Origin: Brachycybe producta
Lineage: Eukaryota > Arthropoda > Diplopoda > Playtdesmida > Andrognathidae
Direction: 5' to 3'
NCBI GenBank assembly: GCA_036925085.1
Contig: JAUPFP010000009.1
Location: forward strand, 464,501-528,500
Length of the DNA stretch: 64,000 nt
The notes under the pieces are model-generated. The model was not told the origin of the DNA and did no database searches. It saw only the letters and a list, made by a program, of their open reading frames with translations. How positions within the stretch are numbered: position 1 is the stretch's first letter; every line of letters begins with the position of its first letter. Shown in pieces: positions 1 to 8,800 of this stretch. The position numbers were made by a program, and so were the translations under genes.

Positions 1-366
1 ATAAACATCTCTTTTATTTTACTACTTCTGGTGTTGTGTGATTTATTGGGGAGTATCGCGGGGTGGGGGAGACTCCACGGGTTTTCACCTTCCGCTTTCG
101 GCATATTGTCGGCCGGTACTTGCGTCGGCTCGCGGTGGAAGAGGTTCCACCGCGATATTCTTGTTGTGGCGGCGGACCGTCCGTCGTGTCCGGCAAAGGA
201 GACTCCGTGGGAGTCGACGTGTCCCCAAGGCTACCGTGCAGAGGACTGCTACGGGTATGATCCCGTCCCCGTAATCGGAGTCTGGAGCCGGGTAAGTTTT
301 ATTGGTTCTTGGTGACCATACGAAAGTTTGCCCGAGGTGTTGTGACGGACCAGTCGGGTCATTACA
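1..366 (+). mobile_element. LTR fragment, 3' part (R/U5)
   Basis: The sequence resembles the 3' part of the complete LTR at 45994-46811. Both have an AATAAA-like start followed by a GGGGARTAYCGCGGGG block, a GC-rich U5 and a terminus ending in TTACA (here at 361-366). The same block occurs in reverse orientation at about 8000-8215. The sequence after 366 does not look like a primer-binding site, so this is a solo LTR or a 3' LTR. Its 5' part lies outside the window. The small ORFs across it are not conserved as protein and are not genes. Confidence 0.7.
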
Positions 367-1004
367 ACATTGAAGCAAATGGTCGTGGCGACATTCATGG
401 CCAAGCTGATGAAGAAAAGGCCTTGCCTAACATGCCCTGTGTACCACAGAAGAAAAAACTACTAGTCGCAAAAATTATAACTGTCCGCTCTGCCATGTCC
501 CTACGCATGGCCGTCTTAAGACACTTGTCACAAAAACAAGACAATAAAAAAGCGTAAAAAATAAATGAAGCGACAAAAGAGAAATTAAAAAATGGTCAGC
601 CACCGCATAATTGGGCACTTGTTAAACGGTGGTTTGCGCCTCTAATAAATAACTCGTGCTTCAAGGACTAATGAGATGCATATATCACGTTGGTTCACGC
701 TTCGAGAACCTTCCTTCTGTGTGGGAGCAGAGCACGTTAGATAACAACGCAGACATTATTGAGAAAGAGCCTATAGATGAAGGTGAATTCGGTATGGATG
801 ACGATGAGATGGTGCTTTGCCGGTAGTGTTTCCTCGCAAGAACTACCGTGCAGGATCCTTACTTGTAAAGATGCAAGCGGAGTCTGACCATACGATATAA
901 TCTGTCATTTTTCACAAATTTTATCAATCACATAGAGACAGATAAAATCAACCGAGCCCGTGCGCATCAACTCACGTATGCAAGACTCATTCCAAGGGTG
1001 TTGT
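367..1004 (+). other. Unassigned 640-bp spacer with cysteine-motif remnant
   Basis: No intact gene is visible. At about 415-530 two overlapping frames give KRPCLTCP and, one frame away, NYNCPLCHVPTH. The paired C-x2-C motifs recall the cysteine-rich tail of piggyBac-type transposases. That resemblance is weak and interrupted by a frameshift. Nothing else is recognisable up to the start of the YR element near 1005. Confidence 0.25.
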
Positions 1005-1572
1005 AACATATTAACATCTCAACTGGCAACAAGCACGAAACACCGGTGCCAAGCCTTATGATTAGGGCTAGGATGTTGATGACATTTCATCTTTTTTCTG
1101 AAAGGTCTGATACGATGCTAAATAACACACAAATATGATTCTTTTCATACAGATTCCCAAAATGTAATTTTTATTTTGCATTTTTTTGCATTTTTTGGGT
1201 TTTGAGACATTTTTTGCATTTTTTTAGGCATTTTTTCTATTTTTAGGACATTTTTTAAATTTTAGGTTTTATCCTCCTCTCCATTAAATATCAGACATTT
1301 CAAAACATTTAGATAGGATTAAAATAGATAAATAACTCCATTGAACAATATTATAAAACTAGTTTCTTTTAGGTGAAATAGATGGCATTATGGTCACAGT
1401 CAAAGTACAAAGAACATCTATATATGGTAAAAACGTGTGAGACAGTATTGGACTGATTTTAATTACATTCTTAGCTTTTGGGAACATTTTTATCTGCATT
1501 TGCTTGCAATTCTCTTTAACCTTGATAAAATGCCGAAATCAAAACCCATCTACAGCAGGGCACTTAAGCCTA

Positions 1573-2250
1573 GTACACACCTGATTCTTTGTTGTGATAC
1601 ATTGTTGCGCGACTGCTCCGATTCAATGTTGCGGGGCAGAATCTCAACTGATGCAATTCAGACCCGCAACATTGTTCCGTGTTCACACCTACACTCAGTG
1701 TTTCTTCCTCCTTCTTGCTTTCACCATGTAAATATCACCAGCAGAAGTGGCCCTTGCAATATGGGCCTACACGATGACTTATAAAGAGGGGCAAATAAAG
1801 CAGAAACGGTGGTGGGCACACAAGCTCTTCTCAGCTGAGAGCACATTCGGTTTAAGCTTTTTGGACAACCTGAAACAGTTACACAATTTATGCAAAATTA
1901 GTTTAACAGAATTTTGAGTGGTCTGCATCTTTTTTTAAGTCTGGTACTATAGTCTATAGACTTAAAAAAGATGTGGACCACTGAAAAAGACTCAAAAAGC
2001 TCAGTTTGCTTTTAATTATTAAAGACGTCTTTAATAATTAAAAGCAAACTGAGCCATTTGAGTCTTTGTTTATGTTTCAAAAGACGTCCACACCATGAAA
2101 TGTCCCGCAATAATGTTGAAATGTTTCCTATTTTGATGGGGATCAAAAAACATGAATCTGAGCTGCGGAGATTCAGAATCGCAACAGACAAGATTCAGCC
2201 ACGATTCAGCCCCGCAACAATGTATCACAACAAAGAATCCCGGTGTGTAC
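1573..2250. mobile_element. TA-flanked MITE nested in the hAT element
   Basis: The left end reads GTACACACC followed by a GATTCTTTGTTGTGATACAT segment. The right end, on the other strand, reads GTACACACCGGGATTCTTTG followed by the same continuation, so the inverted termini exceed 35 bp with few mismatches. Dinucleotide TA flanks both sides (1571-1572 and 2251-2252), suggesting a TA target duplication. No coding capacity is visible. The MITE interrupts the hAT N-terminal reading frame. Confidence 0.65.
2000..2053. repeat. Perfect 54-bp palindrome
   Basis: The left arm starts CTCAGTTTGCTTTTAATTAT and ends at GAC. The right arm is its exact reverse complement, with no loop (27 bp per arm, centre GAC|GTC). 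Beyond it the arms continue with a few mismatches (GACTCAAAAAG against CCATTTGAGTC). It lies in the middle of the TA-flanked MITE. Confidence 0.9.
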
Positions 2251-2589
2251 TACCCTTTACGACAACTTGTTGCTGAGTTTGGTGAAAATATATTTTCCAC
2301 AGATGCAACTATTTTGTTTTGCAAATTGTGTGAAACAAAAGTACCTCAGAATGCACTTAGTTGTTCAGTGCAATTTTGAATAGGTATAGAGTGAATGTAA
2401 GTTAGGTCATTTTCCCAATTTTTAAGGTCATTTTTTACTTTTTAAAGGACATTTTATATGGTCATTTTTTCCATTTTTTAGGTCATCAAGATCCGAGCCC
2501 TACTTATGATACACCAACCACGTACAAAATTACGCATTACGGCTCACACGTGTTGGCACGAAAGCAAGCACCATCATAAGTCTTTACCA

Positions 2590-3429
2590 CAACTTACTAA
2601 TTTACCTTCAATACCTGATGACTGCGACCGATTTGAGGGTCAAGAATCGCCTCTAGTACGATGACTTGGCGCACATCATAGAAGTGGTGAAGCAATTTAT
2701 GACACGGGCCAAAAAAACAAAAAGCCAACGACAGTGCGAAAAAGAGCGAAGATGCAGTGAAAGACGCATTCACTGAAAAAACTATGGCCGTGTCCACGTC
2801 GTTAGTAAGCAACCCTGCACTCTTGGAGGGCGTAAACGACTCACTTATGCACCTTGTTGATAACTAGTTTAATGCTATTGATTATTGTGTGGTCACGTGC
2901 TATTTAATGCTCGTCATCGCATCATACAGAATTCGGCAATCGGCCATGATTCACCTTCGTCTAAGTGAGTACTTAAATCGCAAAGGAGACGTGTTCTTCG
3001 TGCGTGACCATAAGACATCTGCCACGGGTCCACAGGGCATCTCCCTAACATCAGACCAGATGTCGATATTTGAGGTTTATTACCATCTCCTCAGACCAAT
3101 GGTTGATGACCTGAAGACCCAGAACTTCTTTCTCAATTCTGTGGGAAATGCATGGAACCGTCTGTCTTGAGTTTTCGCGGATGTCTGCAAAATACGGTGT
3201 GCAGTTCAATGTCACCCATACGCGGCGATCTCTCCAGACTTCCATTGCGGGGAAGTCTAAACAAGAACGAGAAAAAATCTGCAGAACTTTCAAACATCGA
3301 GAGCTGACTGCAGAACGTTCGTATCGCCAACTGAACGTTGAACAGACCACACAAGACTCTGCTCTCATACGTGAACTCATCTCATCTTGTGAAAAGCAAG
3401 ATCAATCATGGGACAGAGAATTGAATTGA
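2590..3429 (+). pseudogene. Tyrosine recombinase (Crypton-like), broken copy
   Basis: Two overlapping open segments (about 2889-3170 and 3148-3429) match the 287-residue recombinase at 62808-63671. Shared features are the first catalytic Arg in YRIRQSAMIHLRL, the DHKTSATGPQG strand with its Lys, and the YYHLLRPMVDDL segment. The frame then shifts near 3165 before the C-terminal half (SLQTSIAGKSKQEREKI). The N-terminal core-binding part at 2590-2880 is recognisable only as DNA similarity and has stops. It is therefore a decayed duplicate. The catalytic pattern is that of eukaryotic phage-integrase-fold proteins of the Crypton type. Confidence 0.7.
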
Positions 3430-3815
3430 ATTGTGTGCATGCGTGCCTGAGAGCATGTTCTTTCCTGTCCTTCTATTTTTTCCGTCAAAAAAACAAAACA
3501 TTTTTCATCTTCGATGTATCTCCACCTTGTCGTGGTGAAGAGGCCCGAGCCATACGTGGCTATTATGCCGATAAATTACTCTTTAGAGTAGCTGGACAAA
3601 AATATTCTAAGTACAAAAAAAAGCTGTAACGATGCAGTCCTTGGATAGTCGAAAACAACATGCTACTAATCGAATCGTGCTTATTGCACGACTGTGAAGT
3701 AGCAGAACGAAAAAGGTTCCAAGTCAAATAAGCCTAACACCAACAGAATAATTATGTTTCTCCAGTGATCGATTGACTTACACCAGCGGACCGTAACCCC
3801 CTGGCATACCTATGA

Positions 3816-4779
3816 CTTGTTACATTCATACCACCCAATAAACTGATGTTTAAGTATTCCATTTTTTTACCTAGTGCACTATGAAAAATACACTACTATT
3901 TGAGATTGCAGTTGTTTTGCCTATAGAATTCACATGCTGCACTTAAAAGACTTTGGCCCTGTTGCAACTGTCCTTCAGGACTGCTAAAGAGAATTTTTCG
4001 TATTCAAATATAAAATTCTCATATTATAAGAAAAAAAGGATCGCATTGAGCACTCATAGCAGCAAAATATGCTCCTATTCAAATCATACTTGTAAGAAAA
4101 ATTGAATGGCACAGAGAAAATAAAATGGGCCACTAAATTAGTTTTATTGCGATAGATGTTCATATCGAATGGAAAAAAACACTAAAATTATTCAAAACAA
4201 CAAAACCTTAACTTAACCTGTAAACCAGACTCCACAAAAAAGATGCCGAGAGCAACAACAGCATCCTGAGCTCGTTGATCAAGACGAAATATTCCCTGTG
4301 TTGAATCCTGGGGGCACAATATCAGCAACCGATTAACCTGAAACATAGACATAAAATAGTGAGTTTGATAAAGATTTTTCCACTGATTATAGATAGAGAC
4401 AATATCGGCTATAGTTGGATGCCCCTAATGTGTAATACACTAGGAATACCAAACACACAATAATAATAATTATTGACTTTTACTCAATGACAATTGTGGA
4501 GTTTTATTTCAAAATGGTACACGTCCATACTTTGGCCTGACCTATTTTATTTCAGTTTGCTAAACAGTTTTCAAAACTGAATCGGTATACGTCATTATGA
4601 TGTTTTACCTAAAAAACCACTCCAAATTCATGTTTTACCTCTATAATGAAACAACGCACTTCTAACTACCTGCATAGCCTTGTTAACCGTACATCAATAA
4701 TTTATTGTAAGCCATTTTGAAAACTACGTAAGAGGTGAAAAAGCTACGGTAGTAACCACGACTGTATAACTCAGGGATA
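3816..4779. other. AT-rich intergenic stretch, nothing recognised
   Basis: No long ORF, terminal repeat or familiar motif is visible between the YR element end and the Gypsy fossil. It is probably old, unrecognisable repeat sequence. Confidence 0.4.
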
Positions 4780-6150
4780 TTCAAAATCTTCTCTGGTAGC
4801 TGCTAGAAAAAATGGCTGTGAATGTCGGAAATAGAAAGGATTTGCTCCATGAAACCACTCCAGACAGTCCATCTTTCAGTAAAGTATATGAGTATGAATA
4901 ATTCCTTCCAACTTTTCCCATGTTAGTTCTGTGCATAAAACTAAGGATGTGATTTCCTTAAGGCTCTGGCAGAACCTCTGGCTTCCACCATACTCATGGG
5001 TGTTGGTCCCAGTGCTGACTGTTGCTTCAAGTGAAATTCTATCGGAAAGTCTTAAAAATACGAAGATTGTTACTTCTAGCCACTATTGCTAGGCAAAACC
5101 GAATAACGTGTATCAGATACACATAGAAAATATCGGTCCAGCTCCAAAGGGCTTCGGAGTAGTAGTTACCACTGATAAAACCATGGAAGCTGCCTTGGTA
5201 GTAGAACAATGGTGCCAGTCTTAAGTTCAGAGGAAGGACTTCCTTGGGTCATCAGAAGCTGGGAAGGAAATTTGGTAGAAATCACTCCCTTACAGGACTT
5301 GCCACTTCCATGTAAGAACTCTTCACAAAGTTGAGAGATTTGTGGTGTGCATCACTCTTCTGGGGTAAGTGCATACATTTCAATGCTGTAGGAGTGTTCG
5401 GGGGTTGGTCCTAATCTTCAGCCCGTAGAGCATAAACAATTTTGTAAGTTTTTGCTCTAACACCCAAAACTTTTGCTTTTGACCATGCAGAGTTGGGTGA
5501 TACACCTCTGGCCTAGCGTAAAGTCGATACAAGTGGTCAACCTCTGGTGTGTGATCGTTTGCGGAGAACCGCTCCAGAAGTTCAAGTGATAGAAAAAGAA
5601 GAGGTAGAGAAGATGCTGCGAGAAGTACTCAAGCCCAACCTTACTTCTAGAAGTGAGATGGTAGGTTCAGGTTCTACCTTAACTACAGAAGAATGACGTG
5701 CATCAGTATTCGTTACCTCTCATCAATGATGAATATCATTCGCACACAAGAGCTAAGTAGCTTGCAACCCTGGACATGGCTTGTAAATACTAGTACTTGT
5801 ACTAATAAGTATACTTGAAGATTTTCATGGCAAAACTCAACATTAAGAAGACAGCATTTATATAACCTCACAAGATCCGAGTTTCGAAACTTCCTTGCAG
5901 ACTTCGTAAAGCTTTGGCAATCTCGCAGTAGGCTCTAAACATCGTACTAGCAGGACAAAAGTGAGAAACATGCCAGGCATAGTTGGACGATATCGTCACT
6001 GATTCACCAGCACCCTGGTGTGCTGCAACTCTGGTTGGTGCAGAAAGTAACCCTACATCTTCGCATATGTAGTCATAAGGTGAATACCATAAAAGCGATT
6101 CAAGAGACTGGCTTCAACACAAGTTGTTCCTGTGATGAAAAAAATATAAG
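4780..6150 (+). pseudogene. Ty3/Gypsy pol fossil (protease-RT junction and RT)
   Basis: The DNA resembles the Gypsy-1 pol region at about 13650-14600. The block CGGAGAACCGCTCCAGAAGT near 5560, followed by a GAAGAGGTAGAGAAGATG run, corresponds to the start of RT. The segment at 5700-5800 corresponds to the YRKLN...YPLPRID stretch. Later segments follow in order to about 6120. Stops and frameshifts are so frequent that no ORF of useful length remains. It is a much older copy than Gypsy-1. Confidence 0.55.
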
Positions 6151-6179
6151 TTGAAAGGTGACAACCCTATTTCAATTCA

Positions 6180-6990
6180 ACTGAGAACACCTACAGTTAG
6201 CTCGAGCGCCATGAAGCAGGGGAATAATTCCCAATGACAAAACACTGTCATTTAAACAAAGTTTAGACATCATCGGCTTAAAGGCATAATTGGCTTTAAA
6301 TGAACATGTATAGTTATACAAGGATTTTTAGTGAGGATGCCATCTCACAACGCAATGTTTTCTTCAGTAAGCAAATGTTCAAGTAGGGCAAGGCTTTGCT
6401 CTGCTCTACAGTTTGCCAGTGATTCCCACTGTAGCTCATCAATCACGATTTTATACTGTCAGAAAACATCAACTGACCTTTAACGAAACTTGCAGCTCTA
6501 TGCTATACCTTTTCTATTTCATGAATTAAATTAATTCTATAAAGATTTCAAATACGTGAACACTATTCTAATAGTGGTCTTACAAGGGTCATCTATACAC
6601 TTTTTACATGTTCTTTGCATTATGTTAATGTACTGTACACTGTAATGTACTTTGTATTGGCTTTGCTCACTGCTTTAGTTATGTTTCCAACCAAGTCTAT
6701 TTAGAAGGTTAAACCAAGGTATTTAAAAGTATCAACATGTTCCAACAAAATACGCCTAGTTACATAAACTGCCTCGTTTGTACTATGCTTTTGGGAGACA
6801 TTGCATTTATTACTATTCAGTTGTAGATACCACTGAGAACACCATTACTTGTCTAGATTTAGATCTTTTGAAAAGATCTCACAATTACTATTTTAATTTC
6901 CATGTATACATGTAACAGCATCATCAGCAACCAGTTAGATAGAGCTAATGATATCATTAGGTAGGTCATTTATAAACAAAAACTAAAGGA
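6180..6990 (-). mobile_element. LINE 3' fragment (same family as 8800-10840)
   Basis: On the minus strand this matches the end of the LINE at 8800-9310. It shares the 3' tail (TTGAATTGAA-like, near 6175), the segment equivalent to GCAAGGCTTTGCTC near 6390 and the region encoding the C-terminal part after the reverse transcriptase. It has no open frame and is more diverged than the neighbouring copy. Confidence 0.55.
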
Positions 6991-6999
6991 ACCAATGTA

Positions 7000-7458
7000 T
7001 GCCACCTTATGGAACCCAACACATTGGAGACTCGGTGAGCTCGGTGAGCCTGGCCAAAAAGGCTCGACCCTCCCGTTCAGTATCATGCGGGATTTCCACC
7101 ATCTCCCTCAGGAGATGTCCACCATGTCCAACTGGACGGGCGGCGGTGGAAACATGGACACCCGGTCGTGGCCGAGCGCCATCCCCAACGAGATCACCGT
7201 TGGTGTCACCGTCTTCCAACAGAGACTCCGAGGAGATTGACACCGGTACGCCTTCGCACCGTGACAAACTCTTCCAGCAAGGCTTGGCCCCGTGGAACAT
7301 CTCCCCACGATGCTTCCCTCCAGAGAATCCTCATTCACGCTACCGCTTCGTACTGCTGTTTCCAGTGGTACGCCGCCTTCTGAAAAAAGTGGACAGTCGA
7401 CGGTGTGGCTGCGCAACTCCAATACCGCTCCCACACCGGTTTCCTGATTCTCCATCAG
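7000..7458 (-). pseudogene. Start of a Gypsy-type gag, truncated
   Basis: Immediately inside the minus-strand LTR (which ends at 7459 with AGTTACA) lies a reading frame beginning MENQETGVGAVLELRSHTVD. It resembles the gag start of Gypsy-1 near 11232 (MEGLELCYRTIG) in length and character. It runs to about 7000, where the element is cut off. Several overlapping frames are open because the region is GC-rich, and I choose this one only for its position after the LTR. There is no CCHC knuckle. Confidence 0.4.
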
Positions 7459-7599
7459 TGTAACTGGGGTTTGCACCAAAATTCACCATGCATCTACGGT
7501 CAATTACGGCCAAAACCACCAGAAAACAGAATCCCACCGTCGAAAATGGTAAATCTACGGACCAAACGGATAGAACCATGAAAAACCACGGTATCACGG

Positions 7600-8040
7600 A
7601 CCAAAGTCCGTGTCCCACGGTAAAGCACAGTCAGAGTTCTTACCACCGGTTTCTACTGCGGTCCCATGGACAACGGTCCGTGCCCCACGGTGTACTTCAT
7701 GGTACAATGACTTTTACCACTTTCTACCTTGGTACCACGTACCAAAGTCCGCACCCCACGGTGTAATAGCAGTAAAACCCCTTCAACCACTTTCCGCCAC
7801 GGTTCAACGTACAACCGTCCAAAACCCACGGTGTAATCATGGTTGAAAACCTCTGTAACAGCTTTCCACCACGGTACAACGGAACAAAGACCGAAACCCA
7901 TGGTGTAATTGCGGTCAAAACCTCTGTAACGCGTTTCACCACGGTGCAACGGACCATAGTCCGAAACCCACGGTGAAATTACGGTCAAAAGAGGTAACCG
8001 AGGTCACCCAGCGGTTTCTGCCATTGTCCCACAGACCAAA
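7600..8040. repeat. Degenerate 70-bp tandem repeats in U5
   Basis: The marker CCCACGGTG recurs at 7613, 7683, 7754, 7825, 7896 and 7966, a spacing of 70-72 bp. Each unit contains an ACGGTNCAACGGACC-like segment. Several contain small hairpins such as GGAC-N4-GTCC. Related sequence lies in the U5 of Gypsy-1 (10900-11120). Confidence 0.75.
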
Positions 8041-8480
8041 GTCCGTGTCCTCTGAACACGACGGACAATCTGCCGCCACAACGAGAATATCGTGGTGGAA
8101 CCTTTTCTACAGCGAGCCGGCACGAGTACCGGCCGAAACAAGCCAAAAACAGACGGTGGAAATCCCCACAGTATTCCCCCCACCCCGCGGTACTCCCCAA
8201 TAACTGACACAACACAAGATGTAAGGTAAAATAAAATACAGATGTTTATTCAACTTACTCAGCATAATTAATATGCAAATTAAAAGCAGTGGTTAGATTC
8301 TCCACACAACTTGGCTGGTACAATCCACCAGCCAAGCCCCCATGGAAAACACCAAGGCAAACAACAACACAAATAAAACAAAGAAACAATGGAGGCCACC
8401 CTGGCCTCCAGCATGAAGTTGTTACAGTCACAAGCCTACAACACAGTGCCCAGAACAAATGGCTGACTAGGCCATTTATA

Positions 8481-8504
8481 CCTCCAGGCAACTACACCTG
8501 GAGG
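8481..8504 (-). promoter_or_regulatory. Palindrome plus TATA box of the minus-strand LTR
   Basis: CCTCCAGG (8481-8488), an 8-nt spacer and CCTGGAGG (8497-8504) are followed on the minus strand directly by TATAAATGG (8480-8472). The arrangement is identical in type to those at 8744, 43168 and 46110. Confidence 0.6.
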
Positions 8505-8596
8505 GGACAGTGGTCACCTCTGACCTCTCACCCTTCAAGGGTGAGAGGTCTGCTGGCACCAAAATGGCGTCCGACTTAACAGCCTACTGAAAGCTG

Positions 8597-8800
8597 TCAG
8601 GCAGACCACCATAGGAAGTTCATCTGCTCAATCAAAAAGTTTGATTGAGCAAACCAGGTTGCCACACTCCTGGTGTCGTCTGCTAGGCGTCTGTAGTAGG
8701 CTGCCCAGCAGACGACAGAAAAGCCAGCAAGGGCCACTGTCAACCCCCAGGTGAAGCAGCCTGGGGGTATATAATGGGTGGCGCCATTATTCAATTTAAT
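8597..8800 (+). mobile_element. Gypsy-1 5' LTR, U3 part
   Basis: The sequence carries a hairpin (GCTCAATCAAA-N3-TTTGATTGAGC), then GTCGTCTGCTAGGC and GACGACAGAAAAGCCAGCAA. It continues with CCCCCAGG-N8-CCTGGGGG (8744-8767) and TATATAATGG at 8768. Each block matches the start of the LTR at 45994 in order. The LTR is interrupted at about 8800 by a LINE and appears to resume at about 10850. Confidence 0.65.
8744..8777 (+). promoter_or_regulatory. Palindrome plus TATA box of Gypsy-1 LTR
   Basis: CCCCCAGG (8744-8751) and CCTGGGGG (8760-8767), separated by 8 nt, are followed at once by TATATAATGG (8768-8777). Confidence 0.65.

Larger units (their letters stand above)
1530..2379 (+). pseudogene. 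hAT-type N-terminal zinc-finger remnant, split by a MITE
   Basis: An ATG at 1530 starts MPKSKPIYSRALK. After the inner MITE (1573-2250) the same kind of protein resumes with FGENIFSTDATILFCKLCE. The order of a basic start, an EFG-x-FSTD segment and an LFCxxCE finger is the N-terminus seen in hAT-derived and CGGBP1-like proteins. The two halves are not in perfect frame across the MITE, so at least one indel has accumulated. No RNase H-like catalytic region follows. Family assignment is by recalled motif pattern only. Confidence 0.55.
1063..2502 (+). mobile_element. hAT-type DNA transposon, 1440 bp, with 8-bp TSD
   Basis: The element is flanked by an exact 8-bp direct repeat, CTTATGAT (1055-1062 and 2503-2510). 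Its termini are inverted: TAGGGCTAGGATGTTGATGA at the left and, read on the other strand, TAGGGCTCGGATCTTGATGA at the right. An 8-bp duplication with short TAGGG-type ends is the hAT signature. The paralogous YR copy near 63950 lacks the insertion and supplies the empty site. Both subterminal zones (1160-1265 and 2400-2490) hold runs of a CATTTTTT-rich unit in the same orientation. Only an N-terminal zinc-finger fragment remains of any transposase, so the copy is non-autonomous. Confidence 0.85.
1005..3815 (+). mobile_element. Tyrosine-recombinase element, left copy (decayed)
   Basis: This copy aligns, as reverse complement, with the copy at about 61600-64000. Shared landmarks are TTAACATCTCAAC near 1011, the recombinase ORF at 2590-3420, a hairpin-like box around 3515-3545 and an end reading ACCTATGACTTGTT near 3805. 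It is interrupted at 1063-2502 by a hAT-type insertion. After removing that insertion it is about 1.4 kb long and carries only one copy of the 125-bp unit that is tandemly repeated in the other copy. Outer boundaries are inferred from where the two copies stop resembling each other. Confidence 0.65.
7459..8595 (-). mobile_element. LTR (minus strand), TGTGACG-like family
   Basis: Read on the minus strand, this has a U3 ending in an inverted repeat (CCTCCAGG-N8-CCTGGAGG, 8481-8504) just upstream of TATAAAT (8480-8474). A poly-A signal AATAAA follows at about 8250. The GGGGAGTACCGCGGGG block lies near 8190, then a U5 with about six 70-bp repeats, and the end is AGTTACA at 7459. The blocks match the LTR at 45994-46811 in the same order. 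The start lies at about 8595, directly abutting a plus-strand LTR. Confidence 0.65.
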
